Shown here: positions 47,535 to 56,438 of the stretch, piece by piece
Layout of the letters: every line of letters begins with the position of its first letter
Numbering within the stretch: position 1 is the stretch's first letter
Made by a program: the position numbers and the translations under genes
Assembly (NCBI RefSeq): GCF_028736235.1
Contig: NZ_CP117884.1
Coordinates: 930,001 to 994,000 of the forward strand
Reading direction: 5' to 3'
DNA: 64,000 bases
Origin: Lacticaseibacillus pabuli
GTDB lineage: Bacteria > Bacillota > Bacilli > Lactobacillales > Lactobacillaceae
The notes under the pieces: generated by a model
Told to the model about the DNA's origin: nothing
Databases searched by the model: none
What the model saw: only the letters and a program-made list of their open reading frames with translations

Positions 47535-48011
47535 TTACGATAAGTATTTTCGAATTGATGACGTTAAATCCGCAAAATTATTGGTAATATCGCCGTTCAA
47601 TTTAATCAGACCCGTCGTGTATAGGTTGACGTAATGGAACTGATTTTCGGCAATTGTTTGCAGCGCAGCGAGCTTTTTGCTGTTCGTGGCACCCTGCTGC
47701 CGACTGTCGGTGTACAGACCCACAATGGGGATGTGCTTGGCGTAGGCGACACCGATTTCGCTAGCAACGCCCGCGTCAATGGTAATGCCATCGAGAATGG
47801 CAATGACCAACTGGCTGGACGTGAGTTCATCGGTATCGGCCTGGGCAATCATTTTGGAGTCGGCGTAAGCTTGCTTGTCATTGATGGCCGCGTTTTCCTG
47901 GGGCAGGTAGATGGTCAGTTCCGGAAAGGCAGTGCGCAGCTGGGCAACCAGCTTCGCGTTGAAATCAAAGTCGGCTTGAGAAAAGAGGCCGTTTGCGAAA
48001 TAGGCTTTCAT
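47535..48011 (-). CDS. Nucleoside 2-deoxyribosyltransferase family protein
   Basis: The protein is 158 aa. The start KAYFANGLFSQADFD binds substrate, and the catalytic Glu is expected in TIDAGVASEIGVAYA. Members swap bases on deoxynucleosides in lactobacilli (salvage), but divergent ones differ in substrate. GGAGG precedes the ATG at 48011. It follows the RumA-type gene by 18 bases and is probably cotranscribed. Confidence 0.85.
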   Translation of the reverse strand: MKAYFANGLFSQADFDFNAKLVAQLRTAFPELTIYLPQENAAINDKQAYADSKMIAQADTDELTSSQLVIAILDGITIDAGVASEIGVAYAKHIPIVGLYTDSRQQGATNSKKLAALQTIAENQFHYVNLYTTGLIKLNGDITNNFADLTSSIRKYLS

Positions 48012-48029
48012 ATTAAAATCCTCCAATTA

Positions 48030-49397
48030 TCATTTACGGGTAAAGGACACGACGGCTTCACAACGGGCCGTCTGCGGGAACATGTCGATGGACTGAATGA
48101 AGTTCACCTTGTAAACGCGAGTCAATAGCTGCAGGTCGCGCGCGAGCGTGGACGGGTTGCAACTAATGTAAACGAACTTCTCTGGCCGGGCCTTGAGCAG
48201 CGCGTTAATGAACGGCCGTTCCAAGCCAGTCCGTGGTGGATCCACGATGACGGCGTCTGGGCGGTAGCCTTGACCAATCCAGCGTGGCAGGAGATCTTCG
48301 GCCTTGCCGACTTCGTAATCTGCGTTGGTAATGTCATTTGCGGCGGCGTTGGCCTTGGCATCATCGATGGCGGCGGGGATGGTGTCCATCCCGCGCACAC
48401 TACCGGCGACGTGCGCCATACTCAGACCAAGCGTGCCGACCCCACAATAGGCGTCAACTAACTTGTCGCCCTTTTGCAGATTGAGGGCATCGAGGGCCAG
48501 CTTGTATAATTTGCCCGTTTGCTCGGGGTTTAATTGCAGGAAGGCTTGTGGTGACAGCGCGAAGTCGCGGCCGTTAATCCGTTCGGTGATGGTTGGTTGG
48601 CCAGCGAGCAGGTTGGTTTCCTTGCCCCAAATGAGGCTCCCACGGCCAGGGTTGATGTTCTGACTCACACTGACAATGGCGGGCATTTGCGTGGCAATCG
48701 CGGCGAGCAAGTCACGTTTGCGCGGCAACTTAGGTGAGTTGGTGATAATGGTCAATTGCGCTTCGCCAGTTGCGACGGACTCACGGATGACCAGTGTTTT
48801 GATGATGCCGGAGTTTTGCTTCTCATCGTACACGGGAATATCCAGGTCCTCGATGGTCTTGCAAAGCTGGTTCATCAGCTGCATTGTCAGTGGCCGTTGC
48901 GTCGCAAACTTGCTGAGCGGCACCAAGGTGTGACTGCCGGGTTCGTACAATCCCGCGCGAACGTGACCGTCAATGACACGCACGGGGAACTGCGCCTTGT
49001 TGCGGTAGTGCGTTTCGTGTTCAGCGCCAATGGTTGGCCGCACGTCCATGTCTTGCCAGCCAGATGGTTTAAACTTCGCCAGGGATTCGCTCACAATGTC
49101 AGACTTGAACTTGAGTTGTTGCGGGTAGGCAAGGGCACCCAATTCAATGCCGCCGACTTTCCCGTACAAGGGATCAACCGGCTTGACACGATTCGGACTT
49201 AGCTTGCGGTGCTTGTGAACCTTGGCTTCTAGGTACCGGTCGTGGACTTTGGTGACTTCGGCAACGACAACTTCACCGGGCAGCGCGTCTGGTAGGAAGC
49301 AAATCTTGTGCTTGTAATAGCCAATCCCGGCGCCGTTAATGTCGAGGCGCTTGATGGTGAGCGGGAAGCGGGTGCCCACGGTAACAGTTTCTTCCAT
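48030..49397 (-). CDS. RumA/TrmA-family RNA (uracil-5-)-methyltransferase (second copy)
   Basis: The protein is 455 aa. A TRAM domain (residues ~1-65) is followed by the methyltransferase with DAYCGVGTLGLS, VDPPRTGLERP and YISCNPSTLARD (catalytic Cys). It is paralogous to 12278-13633. As there, the Fe-S motif CxxxxxCGGC is lost: DPLYGKVGGIELGALAYPQQ has D, V and I at the three cysteine positions. The RNA target cannot be told from sequence; it may be the YfjO-like member. AAGGAG precedes the ATG. Confidence 0.88.
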   Translation of the reverse strand: MEETVTVGTRFPLTIKRLDINGAGIGYYKHKICFLPDALPGEVVVAEVTKVHDRYLEAKVHKHRKLSPNRVKPVDPLYGKVGGIELGALAYPQQLKFKSDIVSESLAKFKPSGWQDMDVRPTIGAEHETHYRNKAQFPVRVIDGHVRAGLYEPGSHTLVPLSKFATQRPLTMQLMNQLCKTIEDLDIPVYDEKQNSGIIKTLVIRESVATGEAQLTIITNSPKLPRKRDLLAAIATQMPAIVSVSQNINPGRGSLIWGKETNLLAGQPTITERINGRDFALSPQAFLQLNPEQTGKLYKLALDALNLQKGDKLVDAYCGVGTLGLSMAHVAGSVRGMDTIPAAIDDAKANAAANDITNADYEVGKAEDLLPRWIGQGYRPDAVIVDPPRTGLERPFINALLKARPEKFVYISCNPSTLARDLQLLTRVYKVNFIQSIDMFPQTARCEAVVSFTRK

Positions 49398-49524
49398 ATT
49401 TAAATATCTCCTTAAAAGGTCGCAGTCGATTTGCGACTATCACGCTAATTCTAACAAAAAACGAGCATGAGCGGCGCCTAGCTTGTATAATGGGTTTAGA
49501 TTTCGTGAGAGTGGAGGAAAAACG

Positions 49525-49905
49525 TTGAAGATTTATTTTGAAAATCCAAATTCAGCCCGCACTGTGGCAAAGGTTTGGCACAATGACGTCGAGCATGATA
49601 TCCGGCGTGGTGACAAACTCAACTTGCCCGTCAAGATGGGTGATACCGTTAAGTATAAGGTTGGGGCAATGTCCGCAACACATAAAATCAATTTCCAGTC
49701 CCCTGACTCAATCTTCACAATCATGCTTGATCGGAAGGCACAGTTCTGGGGCATTGGCGCTTTCTTTGCCATTATTGCGGTGATGTACTTTGCCGGTTTG
49801 TTTGATAATCAGATTGTTGGTTCTGTGGGTGCCCTGGTGGCCGTTGCGCTTTTCGAAGTGGTGGTTTATTTCCGCGGTTGGAAGACAACGGTGGTACACC
49901 GATGA
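49525..49905 (+). CDS. Small membrane protein, unknown function
   Basis: The protein is 126 aa. A ~75-residue cytoplasmic N-terminal domain (KIYFENPNSARTVAKVWHND...) is followed by two membrane segments (GIGAFFAIIAVMYFAGLF; GSVGALVAVALFEVVVYF). The start is a TTG with GGAGGAAA 6-7 bases upstream; the extension to 49483 crosses the RBS. Its stop overlaps the next gene's start (ATGA). I do not recognise the family. Confidence 0.6.
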   Translation: MKIYFENPNSARTVAKVWHNDVEHDIRRGDKLNLPVKMGDTVKYKVGAMSATHKINFQSPDSIFTIMLDRKAQFWGIGAFFAIIAVMYFAGLFDNQIVGSVGALVAVALFEVVVYFRGWKTTVVHR

Positions 49906-50063
49906 GAATATTTAAGGGACGTTGGTTCCTCGTTTGGTTGATTGTGCTACTTGCCATTGAGTTAACGGCTTACTTGACGAAGAACGCAGTGATGCTATTC
50001 ATCGGCTTTGTCGCCGTTGTCGTGCTCATTGTGCTCCGGTATTTCGCTGAACGAGAAAAGTAA
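49902..50063 (+). CDS. Tiny two-helix membrane protein, unknown function
   Basis: The protein is 53 aa and starts MRIFKGRWF, with two hydrophobic segments and a basic/acidic tail (RYFAEREK). The ATGA overlap with the preceding membrane protein gene shows a two-gene operon. A terminator follows directly. Confidence 0.6.
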   Translation: MRIFKGRWFLVWLIVLLAIELTAYLTKNAVMLFIGFVAVVVLIVLRYFAEREK

Positions 50064-50070
50064 TCATGAG

Positions 50071-50092
50071 GTCGGGGCAACCCGGCTTTTTT
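50071..50092 (+). terminator. Terminator between the small membrane operon and recX
   Basis: GTCGGG/CCCGGC with a GCAA loop, followed by six T. Confidence 0.82.
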
Positions 50093-50109
50093 GAACGGGA
50101 GGATACTTG

Positions 50110-50910
50110 ATGGCAACCATTACGAGCATTTCGACGCAGAAAAGGGCGGGGCGGTACAACGTATACCTGGATGGCAAGTTTTCTTTTGCGGTAGATGAAC
50201 GCACACTGATCCGCTTTGGCCTGAGCAAGGGGATGGAACTGGACCAGTCGCGCATTGACGAAATCCAAACCGATGACGCGCATGCCAAGGCACTTGGGCA
50301 GGCGCTCAACTATATTAGTCACCAGGCCCGCACAGAACAGCAGGTTGACCGCTTTTTGATGGGCAAAGACTACGACGAACAAACCAGTGCGTCGGTCATT
50401 GCCGAGCTCATTGACCTGCATTACCTGGACGATGCCGAGTATGCGCGCCGGTTTGTCGCCGAAAGTATCAACAAGGGTGACCGTGGCCCCCGCGGCGTGC
50501 GGCAGTGGCTCAACCAGCGTGGTGTCAGCAATGACGACATCGAAGAAGCGTTGCGGGATTACGATCAAGACCAAGCCATCACGGTCGCCACGCAAATTGC
50601 TGAAAAGGCCTTTGCACACCCCGGCTCCAAATCAGCCCACGCGCAGACACAGGCGGTCCACCAGAAGCTGATGCAAAAGGGCTTTGATAGCGAAGTCATT
50701 TCGATTGTGCTCGCGGATGTGCAGCCGGAAGAAGACGAGGAACGCGAGGACACGCTACTGCGGGAGGCGGCCGAAAAGGCGTGGCGCCAAAAACGCGGTG
50801 TTGATCCGTTTAACCGTGGCCAGAAGGTCAAGCAGCAGTTGTACCGGAAGGGTTTTGACCTCGATGCGATTGACCGGGTCCTTGACGAGATAAAAGGCGC
50901 AGAGTCCTAG
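50110..50910 (+). CDS. recX: Regulatory protein RecX
   Basis: The protein is 266 aa. It is a helical, tandem-repeat inhibitor or modulator of RecA filaments. YLDDAEYARRFV, GPRGVRQWLNQRGV and the C-terminal RGQKVKQQLYRKGFDLDAIDRVL are the three-helix repeats of the family. The ATG at 50110 follows GGGAGGA. recA is not in the window. Confidence 0.9.
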   Translation: MATITSISTQKRAGRYNVYLDGKFSFAVDERTLIRFGLSKGMELDQSRIDEIQTDDAHAKALGQALNYISHQARTEQQVDRFLMGKDYDEQTSASVIAELIDLHYLDDAEYARRFVAESINKGDRGPRGVRQWLNQRGVSNDDIEEALRDYDQDQAITVATQIAEKAFAHPGSKSAHAQTQAVHQKLMQKGFDSEVISIVLADVQPEEDEEREDTLLREAAEKAWRQKRGVDPFNRGQKVKQQLYRKGFDLDAIDRVLDEIKGAES

Positions 50911-50927
50911 GCTAGGCGTGATTCGTT

Positions 50928-50936
50928 TGTTATAAT
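50928..50936 (+). promoter_or_regulatory. Extended -10 promoter of the Ntdp-type gene
   Basis: TGT-TATAAT, a perfect -10, 37 bases before the ATG. Confidence 0.6.
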
Positions 50937-50972
50937 GAAACACGGAAACTTAACCATGAAAGCTGGATATCT

Positions 50973-51509
50973 ATGCGAATTCCTCGTGAAGGTGACTATG
51001 TCGCGATTCAAAGCTACAAGCACAACGGGAAATTGCACCGGACATGGCGAGATACGATGGTTCTGAAAACCAGCGAGGATGCCCTGATTGGGGTGAACGA
51101 CCACACACTTGTTACCGAAAGTGATGGTCGCCGCTGGTTAACACGTGAACCCGCGATAGTATATTTTCACAGGCACTACTGGTTTAACGTCATCGCGATG
51201 ATTCGCGAGGGCGGCGTCAGTTATTACTGTAACTTGGCGTCCCCATTCACGCTAGATCAGGAGGCACTGAAGTACATCGATTACGATTTGGACGTCAAAG
51301 TATTCCCAGATGGGGAGAAACGGCTACTGGACGTTGACGAATATGAGGAGCACAGTGCGATGTGGCAGTACCCAGCGATGACGGATAAAATCCTGAAGCG
51401 CAATGTCGAGGTACTCGTTGACTGGATTGACAAGGGCAAGGGACCATTCTCCCAGGCCTACGTTGATTTATGGTACAACCGCTACCTGCAGTTATCTCAC
51501 CGGGTGTAA
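50973..51509 (+). CDS. Nucleoside tri-/diphosphate phosphatase Ntdp type (DUF402)
   Basis: The protein is 178 aa. The DUF402 pattern is clear: [16 protein letters not shown] at the N-terminus, then [33 protein letters not shown] and a C-terminal helix. The family hydrolyses nucleoside tri- and diphosphates. The RBS is weak (a GAAAGCTGGA-like stretch). A terminator follows. Confidence 0.88.
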   Translation: MRIPREGDYVAIQSYKHNGKLHRTWRDTMVLKTSEDALIGVNDHTLVTESDGRRWLTREPAIVYFHRHYWFNVIAMIREGGVSYYCNLASPFTLDQEALKYIDYDLDVKVFPDGEKRLLDVDEYEEHSAMWQYPAMTDKILKRNVEVLVDWIDKGKGPFSQAYVDLWYNRYLQLSHRV

Positions 51510-51516
51510 ATCCCGA

Positions 51517-51539
51517 GGCCGGCACGTCCGGCCTTTTTA
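51517..51539 (+). terminator. Terminator of the Ntdp-type gene
   Basis: AGGCCGG/CCGGCCT followed by TTTT. Confidence 0.85.
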
Positions 51540-51559
51540 CATACGAAAGGAAGTTAATG

Positions 51560-52072
51560 ATGGATTTAGAAATGCAACCTGCACGCCGTTTCATCGGTCG
51601 CGCGTACGCTGAGGCGAGTGCCTCTGAAAATGGCTCCTACCAGGAAGTCTGGCAGGATTGGGTCGACCAGGACCGGTTCAAGGTACTGGATGACATGAGT
51701 GGCAAGCAGCAACGCAGTATTCTGATTGTCTTTTCCCCATATGGCAGCAAAATTTACTGGATTGGCAATATTTTTCCCGCCGACACTGAGGTGCCAAAGG
51801 GTTACCAGCATTACGACCTGCCAGAAGCAACGGCAGCCCACGTTGAAAAGCCTAGCTCAATCATGATGACGGGTTACCCGGTTAACATGGCAATCCAGCA
51901 GGGCGCTACTGCCATCGACATGGCGGGCTTCCCACTGCCTGAGTACATTGGCCAGACCAGCACGCCCTATTACATCGAGGACTACACGATGCAGGGCGAT
52001 GCCGTGAAGTCCGTTGCCTACACCATTTATGAAGGTGCAGACCGTGACTACGGCTATGATGACGTCGAATAG
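51560..52072 (+). CDS. GyrI-like/AraC effector-binding-type protein
   Basis: The protein is 170 aa without membrane segments. MQPARRFIGRAYAEAS resembles the first strand of GyrI-like small-molecule binding domains, and the DYTMQGDAVKSVAYTIYEGA end suits it, but the match is weak. The ATG at 51560 is about 8 bases after GAAAGGAAG; 51557 is nearly as good. The longer frame from 51470 crosses the terminator. Confidence 0.5.
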   Translation: MDLEMQPARRFIGRAYAEASASENGSYQEVWQDWVDQDRFKVLDDMSGKQQRSILIVFSPYGSKIYWIGNIFPADTEVPKGYQHYDLPEATAAHVEKPSSIMMTGYPVNMAIQQGATAIDMAGFPLPEYIGQTSTPYYIEDYTMQGDAVKSVAYTIYEGADRDYGYDDVE

Positions 52073-52087
52073 TTAAGGCAAACGAAA

Positions 52088-52128
52088 ACGCCGCGCCTCC
52101 TGAGTGATTCGGGAGACGCGGCGTATTT
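52088..52128. terminator. Bidirectional terminator
   Basis: ACGCCGCGCCTCC pairs with GGGAGACGCGGCGT, with tails ATTTG (plus) and TTTTC (minus). Confidence 0.82.
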
Positions 52129-52134
52129 GCTTAC

Positions 52135-52626
52135 TTAATCGTTTTTTGCATCCAGGTCTTGGCGTGGCGCAATGCTCAGGACGTCAAAGTCCATGTAGGC
52201 GCCAATGCAGAGCGAGATGAACAGCGCGGCGACGAGCCAGCCATTCATGGTGCTCATGATAATCGACTTGCCGGCTTGACCGGGGAACAACCAGCGCAAG
52301 GCGTAGGTGGCAAAGAATGCCAGTCCGAAGTCAATCAGGTAGTTGAGAACGCGCTTGAGTGGCCGTGCGTTGTCTAGCATGAAAAAGCGGACCGTCAAGT
52401 GGATGAAACGGTAGGTGTAGCGCCCCAGGATGCGCAGGGGCCGCTCCAGTGGAATCTTCGCGAAGTACAGCAGGGTGGCGCCAACCAGCGCGCCGACTGC
52501 TGAGCGCCAGAGACTAGTGCTGTGTAGCACCATCGCGTTGTAGGCGACCCCGATAATGGCGAGCCCGCACAGATATGGAATTACAAATAGGAATATGAAG
52601 ATGGCGAATGCTTTCTTCGATGTCAT
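52135..52626 (-). CDS. Integral membrane protein of unknown function
   Basis: The protein is 163 aa with about four hydrophobic segments (FAIFIFLFVIPYLCGLAIIG at the start; SLWRSAVGALVGATLLYFA; LIDFGLAFFATYALRWLF; NGWLVAALFISLCIGAY). TGGAGG lies upstream of the ATG. I do not recognise a family. Confidence 0.65.
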   Translation of the reverse strand: MTSKKAFAIFIFLFVIPYLCGLAIIGVAYNAMVLHSTSLWRSAVGALVGATLLYFAKIPLERPLRILGRYTYRFIHLTVRFFMLDNARPLKRVLNYLIDFGLAFFATYALRWLFPGQAGKSIIMSTMNGWLVAALFISLCIGAYMDFDVLSIAPRQDLDAKND

Positions 52627-52679
52627 CGCAATAGCCTCCAGTTATTATTACTGTCATTATACCACGCACGCGCGGGCGG

Positions 52680-53117
52680 CTAGTAAGTGTAAATCATTTC
52701 ACGATGGGGAATGCCCGCGTCTAAGAACTGTGGCTTAGCGGTGTACTTGAAGCCCAGGCGTTCATAAAAACCGGTCGCGTGGACCTGTGCCCCGAGCTGC
52801 AGGCTTTGGGCGCCATGTTCCTTGCCATACTGGATGGCGGCAGTAATCATTTCGCGACCAAGGCCCAGGCCGCGGCCGGCCTTCGCAACGGCCACGCGTT
52901 GCACGTGGAAACCGTAATCCTCCGGCAGCAGGCGCAGGGTGGCGACGGGCACGCCATCATCATTGTAGCCGGTAAAGTAAATGGCACGCCCTTCCTCAGC
53001 ATCGACTTCGAGATCTGCAGGAACGTGCTGTTCCTGGACGAAGACGGCCTGGCGAATGGCGACACTATCCTGGTGAACCTGGCTGTTTAAATCAGAACTC
53101 ACTTTTATTTTCAGCAA
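52680..53117 (-). CDS. GNAT acetyltransferase (ElaA/YjcF-like)
   Basis: The protein is ~145 aa. AIRQAVFVQEQHVPADLEVD and VQRVAVAKAGRGLGLGREM (acetyl-CoA loop) with HATGFYERLGFKY are the family motifs. The start is uncertain: a TTG at 53117 (MLKIKVSSDL) with AAGAAG upstream fits the family length, while a frame open to 53195 has no clear RBS. The substrate is unknown. Confidence 0.8.
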   Translation of the reverse strand: MLKIKVSSDLNSQVHQDSVAIRQAVFVQEQHVPADLEVDAEEGRAIYFTGYNDDGVPVATLRLLPEDYGFHVQRVAVAKAGRGLGLGREMITAAIQYGKEHGAQSLQLGAQVHATGFYERLGFKYTAKPQFLDAGIPHREMIYTY

Positions 53118-53257
53118 CTTTACGACTTCTTTCTGCGCAAGGCGTGTAAATTTGGTAATATATCTAAGGATAGCTGAGGCTAAAACGCCTTGCAAGTGAA
53201 GACTTGCATATTAGAAACAGAATACAAATTAATCAAAGCATTTATGAAAGGACCAAC

Positions 53258-54835
53258 ATGAACAAACAAGAATTAGCAGATGCGGTTGCTAAACGCCGCA
53301 CCTTCGCCATCATCTCTCACCCTGATGCGGGTAAGACGACCATTACTGAACAGTTGTTGCTGTTTGGTGGTGTGATTCGTGAGGCCGGAACGGTTAAGGG
53401 CCGCAAATCTGGTCATTACGCCAAGTCCGACTGGATGGCCATCGAAAAGCAGCGTGGGATTTCTGTGACCAGTTCCGTGATGCAGTTCAATTACCAGGGC
53501 AAGCGGATCAACATTCTGGACACCCCAGGGCACGAAGATTTCTCCGAAGACACTTACCGGACCCTGATGGCCGTTGATGCCGCCGTCATGGTCATTGACT
53601 CTGCCAAAGGGATTGAAGCGCAGACCAAGAAGCTGTTCAAGGTTGTTAAGCAGCGTGGCATCCCCATTTTCACCTTTATGAACAAACTGGACCGTGACGG
53701 CCGCGAACCACTCGACCTGATTGCCGAACTAGAAGATTTGCTCGGCATCGAGGGTTACGCGATGAACTGGCCAATTGGGTCTGGGAAGACGCTGCTCGGC
53801 TTGTACGATCGGGTGAACAACCGCATCGAAAATTACCGTCCCGAGACTGAGGCGGACCGGTTCAGCCCACTGGACGACGAGGGCAAGTTGCCGGCTGACA
53901 ACCCCATCACTAAGGACGCGTCATACCGCGCCACGCTTGATGACATTGAGCTGCTGGACGACGCGGGTAACACCTTTAGCGAAGACAAAATCATGCGCGG
54001 GGACCAGACGCCCGTATTCTTTGGCTCCGCGCTGACGAACTTTGGGGTGGAAACCTTCCTCAATAGCTTCGTGAAGTACGCACCAGCCCCAAGTGCCAAG
54101 AAGACCGTTGACGGCACACCCGTTGAACCCACGGCGCCTGATTTCTCCGGTTTTATTTTCAAGATTCAAGCCAACATGAATCCAGCCCACCGTGACCGCA
54201 TCGCGTTTGTTCGCATTGTTTCCGGTGAGTTTGACCGGGGGATGGACGTGACGCTGAAGCGGACGGGTAAGACCATTCGGCTATCGAACTCCACCGAATT
54301 CATGGCGGATTCTCGCGAAACGGTCAACACGGCTGTTGCCGGGGACATTGTCGGTTTGTATGATACCGGGAACTTCCAGATTGGCGACACCATTTACAGT
54401 GGCAAGCAGGATCTCGAGTTTGAGCCACTCCCACAGTTCACGCCTGAACTCTTCATGCGGGTCACGGCGAAGAACGTGATGAAGCAGAAGAGTTTCCACA
54501 AGGGGATGCAGCAGCTGGTCCAAGAAGGTGCCGTGCAGTTGTACCGGACTTACTCGACGAACGACTACATCTTGGGCGCTGTTGGGCAGCTGCAGTTTGA
54601 AGTGTTCAAGTTCCGGATGGAGAATGAATACAACTCTGAGGTCGAGATGACCCCAATTGGTTCCCGGACTGCACGCTGGATTGACCCAGATCAGCTGGAT
54701 GAAAAGATGAGTTCTTCCCGGAATCTGCTCGTTAAGGATGTTCATGGCGATCCGCTGTTCCTGTTTGAGAACCAGTTCGCAGAGCGCTGGTTTGCGGACA
54801 AGTACCCTGACGTTAAATTGCACGCCAAACTTTAA
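53258..54835 (+). CDS. prfC: Peptide chain release factor 3
   Basis: The protein is 525 aa, the GTPase that frees RF1/RF2 from the ribosome. G1 [10 protein letters not shown]3 DTPGHEDF and G4 MNKLDRDG are visible, with the translation-factor domain II after ~residue 280. The start [10 protein letters not shown] follows GAAAGGA; the frame from 53204 lacks an RBS. It is monocistronic. Confidence 0.94.
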   Translation: MNKQELADAVAKRRTFAIISHPDAGKTTITEQLLLFGGVIREAGTVKGRKSGHYAKSDWMAIEKQRGISVTSSVMQFNYQGKRINILDTPGHEDFSEDTYRTLMAVDAAVMVIDSAKGIEAQTKKLFKVVKQRGIPIFTFMNKLDRDGREPLDLIAELEDLLGIEGYAMNWPIGSGKTLLGLYDRVNNRIENYRPETEADRFSPLDDEGKLPADNPITKDASYRATLDDIELLDDAGNTFSEDKIMRGDQTPVFFGSALTNFGVETFLNSFVKYAPAPSAKKTVDGTPVEPTAPDFSGFIFKIQANMNPAHRDRIAFVRIVSGEFDRGMDVTLKRTGKTIRLSNSTEFMADSRETVNTAVAGDIVGLYDTGNFQIGDTIYSGKQDLEFEPLPQFTPELFMRVTAKNVMKQKSFHKGMQQLVQEGAVQLYRTYSTNDYILGAVGQLQFEVFKFRMENEYNSEVEMTPIGSRTARWIDPDQLDEKMSSSRNLLVKDVHGDPLFLFENQFAERWFADKYPDVKLHAKL

Positions 54836-54846
54836 TCTCAGTATGC

Positions 54847-54881
54847 AAAAAGGCATCAACCGCGCAGGTTGATGCCTTTTT
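54847..54881. terminator. Bidirectional terminator
   Basis: AAAAAGGCATCAACC/GGTTGATGCCTTTTT is perfect, between prfC and the VIT genes. Confidence 0.92.
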
Positions 54882-54891
54882 AGTAGCCAGT

Positions 54892-55572
54892 TTAGAAGAG
54901 CATCCCGATGCCGTAGTGAATGAACATCGTAATAATGCCGATAATAATGTTGCGAATCATCGCCGTCTTGACGAAACCGTGTCCCAAGCGTGCGGAGAAA
55001 AGACCGGTCAGGGCCACCGCAATAATGGTTGCGATGATGGTGCCAATCCACTTCCAGATGCCAGGGAAAAAGGTGAGGGCACCCAGTGGCAAGATGCCAC
55101 CAAGTGAGGCGCAAATCAAGGAGGCAAGTGCGGCCATCCACGGATTCATGAGCTCACTCGGATTGAGGTCATACTTGACGGCCACGACCGTGTTAAGCGG
55201 TTGCTTCTCGAGGAGTTCGTCCGCAATCTGGGCGGCAGTTTCACGCTTCACCCCGCGCGCGACATAGTCCGCAATGACGGCTTCACGTTCGCCATCATGG
55301 TCTGTCTTCAGCAGGCCGGATTCGGTTTGCACCGCTGCAGCTTCAGTATCACGTTGCGAACTCACGCTGGCATACTCGCCACCGGCCATTGAAAAAGCGA
55401 CGGCCAGCAGGTCAGCTAGACCCGCGATGAAAAGGGTAAATGAATCATGCGTAGCGGCACCGACGGAGAACAGGACACCGACAACGGTCAAAATACCGTC
55501 ATTGGCTCCCAGCACCCCGGCACGGAGCGTGTTGGCGCGCATCGCAAGACTTTGTTCTTGTTTTTTAGCCAT
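54892..55572 (-). CDS. VIT1/CCC1-family metal transporter (copy A)
   Basis: The protein is 226 aa with about five membrane segments. Family signatures are RAGVLGANDGILTVVG and FSMAGGEYASVSSQRDTE, with the metal-binding Glu-rich cytoplasmic stretch between (REAVIADYVARGVKRETA). Members move Fe2+ or Mn2+. It follows copy B by 14 bases; the two are a tandem duplicate pair in one operon. Confidence 0.9.
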   Translation of the reverse strand: MAKKQEQSLAMRANTLRAGVLGANDGILTVVGVLFSVGAATHDSFTLFIAGLADLLAVAFSMAGGEYASVSSQRDTEAAAVQTESGLLKTDHDGEREAVIADYVARGVKRETAAQIADELLEKQPLNTVVAVKYDLNPSELMNPWMAALASLICASLGGILPLGALTFFPGIWKWIGTIIATIIAVALTGLFSARLGHGFVKTAMIRNIIIGIITMFIHYGIGMLF

Positions 55573-55586
55573 TATTCAGTTGCCTC

Positions 55587-56276
55587 CTAGCGTTCAAACA
55601 TGTGGCCGGCTAGGTAAGTAACCGTCATGGTAATCAAACCGCTGATGATGTTACGCATCGTCGCGCGGCTGACCTTCGCGTTCCCAATCTTAGCGGCTGT
55701 GAATCCGGTAATGGCGAGTGCCACGACCACGGCGCCAATTGTAGCGATCATCTTGTATTGCGCCTGAACCAGCGTAATAGTGAGCATCGGCAAAGCCGAC
55801 CCCAAGGGAAACGAGATCATCGATACAATCGCCGCACCAACCGCACTGGTTGATTTCGTCGGATCAATGTTATACCGCTCACGAACGGCGGTATTAATGG
55901 GGGAGCTGGCGAACATTTCACTGGTCGCCTGCGTTGCAAGAGGTCGGGAAATCCCGGTGGCAACATACTTGTCTGTCACATAGACTTGCTCTGCTTGTGG
56001 GTTGACCTTAAGTCGAACCGTTTCATCAGCAACCGCGCGTTTCTCGGCGTCACGCTGGGCGTACACACTGACGTACTCGCCCATTGCCATGGAAATGGTA
56101 CCGGCCAACATCCCGGCCATCCCTGAAAGCAGGATGGTGTGGATGTTGCTCGTTGCGGCGGCGACACCGATTACGATGGCGGCAACTGACAAAATGCCAT
56201 CATTCGCACCCATAACACCGGCACGGATGAGGTTGATTTGTTCGGCTAGGCTCATTTTTTGCTTTGATTTCTTCAT
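55587..56276 (-). CDS. VIT1/CCC1-family metal transporter (copy B)
   Basis: The protein is 229 aa. RAGVMGANDGILSVAAIV and ISMAMGEYVSVYAQRDAEKR parallel copy A. The two proteins are clearly diverged, so they may carry different metals or form heterodimers. GGAGG lies 9 bases before the ATG at 56276. It is the first gene of the pair. Confidence 0.9.
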   Translation of the reverse strand: MKKSKQKMSLAEQINLIRAGVMGANDGILSVAAIVIGVAAATSNIHTILLSGMAGMLAGTISMAMGEYVSVYAQRDAEKRAVADETVRLKVNPQAEQVYVTDKYVATGISRPLATQATSEMFASSPINTAVRERYNIDPTKSTSAVGAAIVSMISFPLGSALPMLTITLVQAQYKMIATIGAVVVALAITGFTAAKIGNAKVSRATMRNIISGLITMTVTYLAGHMFER

Positions 56277-56438
56277 GCCCCAAGCCTCCAAAAATATTAA
56301 ATTGTAAATCAGTGAAAATTATAGCACAAGAACTGGCTCCGAGGTTATAAAAAGAGCCCTTGTATAGGAATGAATGCCTATAAAAGGCAACGAAATGATG
56401 ACTACAAATGTAAATACATTATGAAATTAATTTTGCAT

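Noticed and set aside
54281..55141. 286-codon minus frame across prfC and a VIT gene
   Set aside because: It spans the bidirectional terminator and two real genes in other frames.
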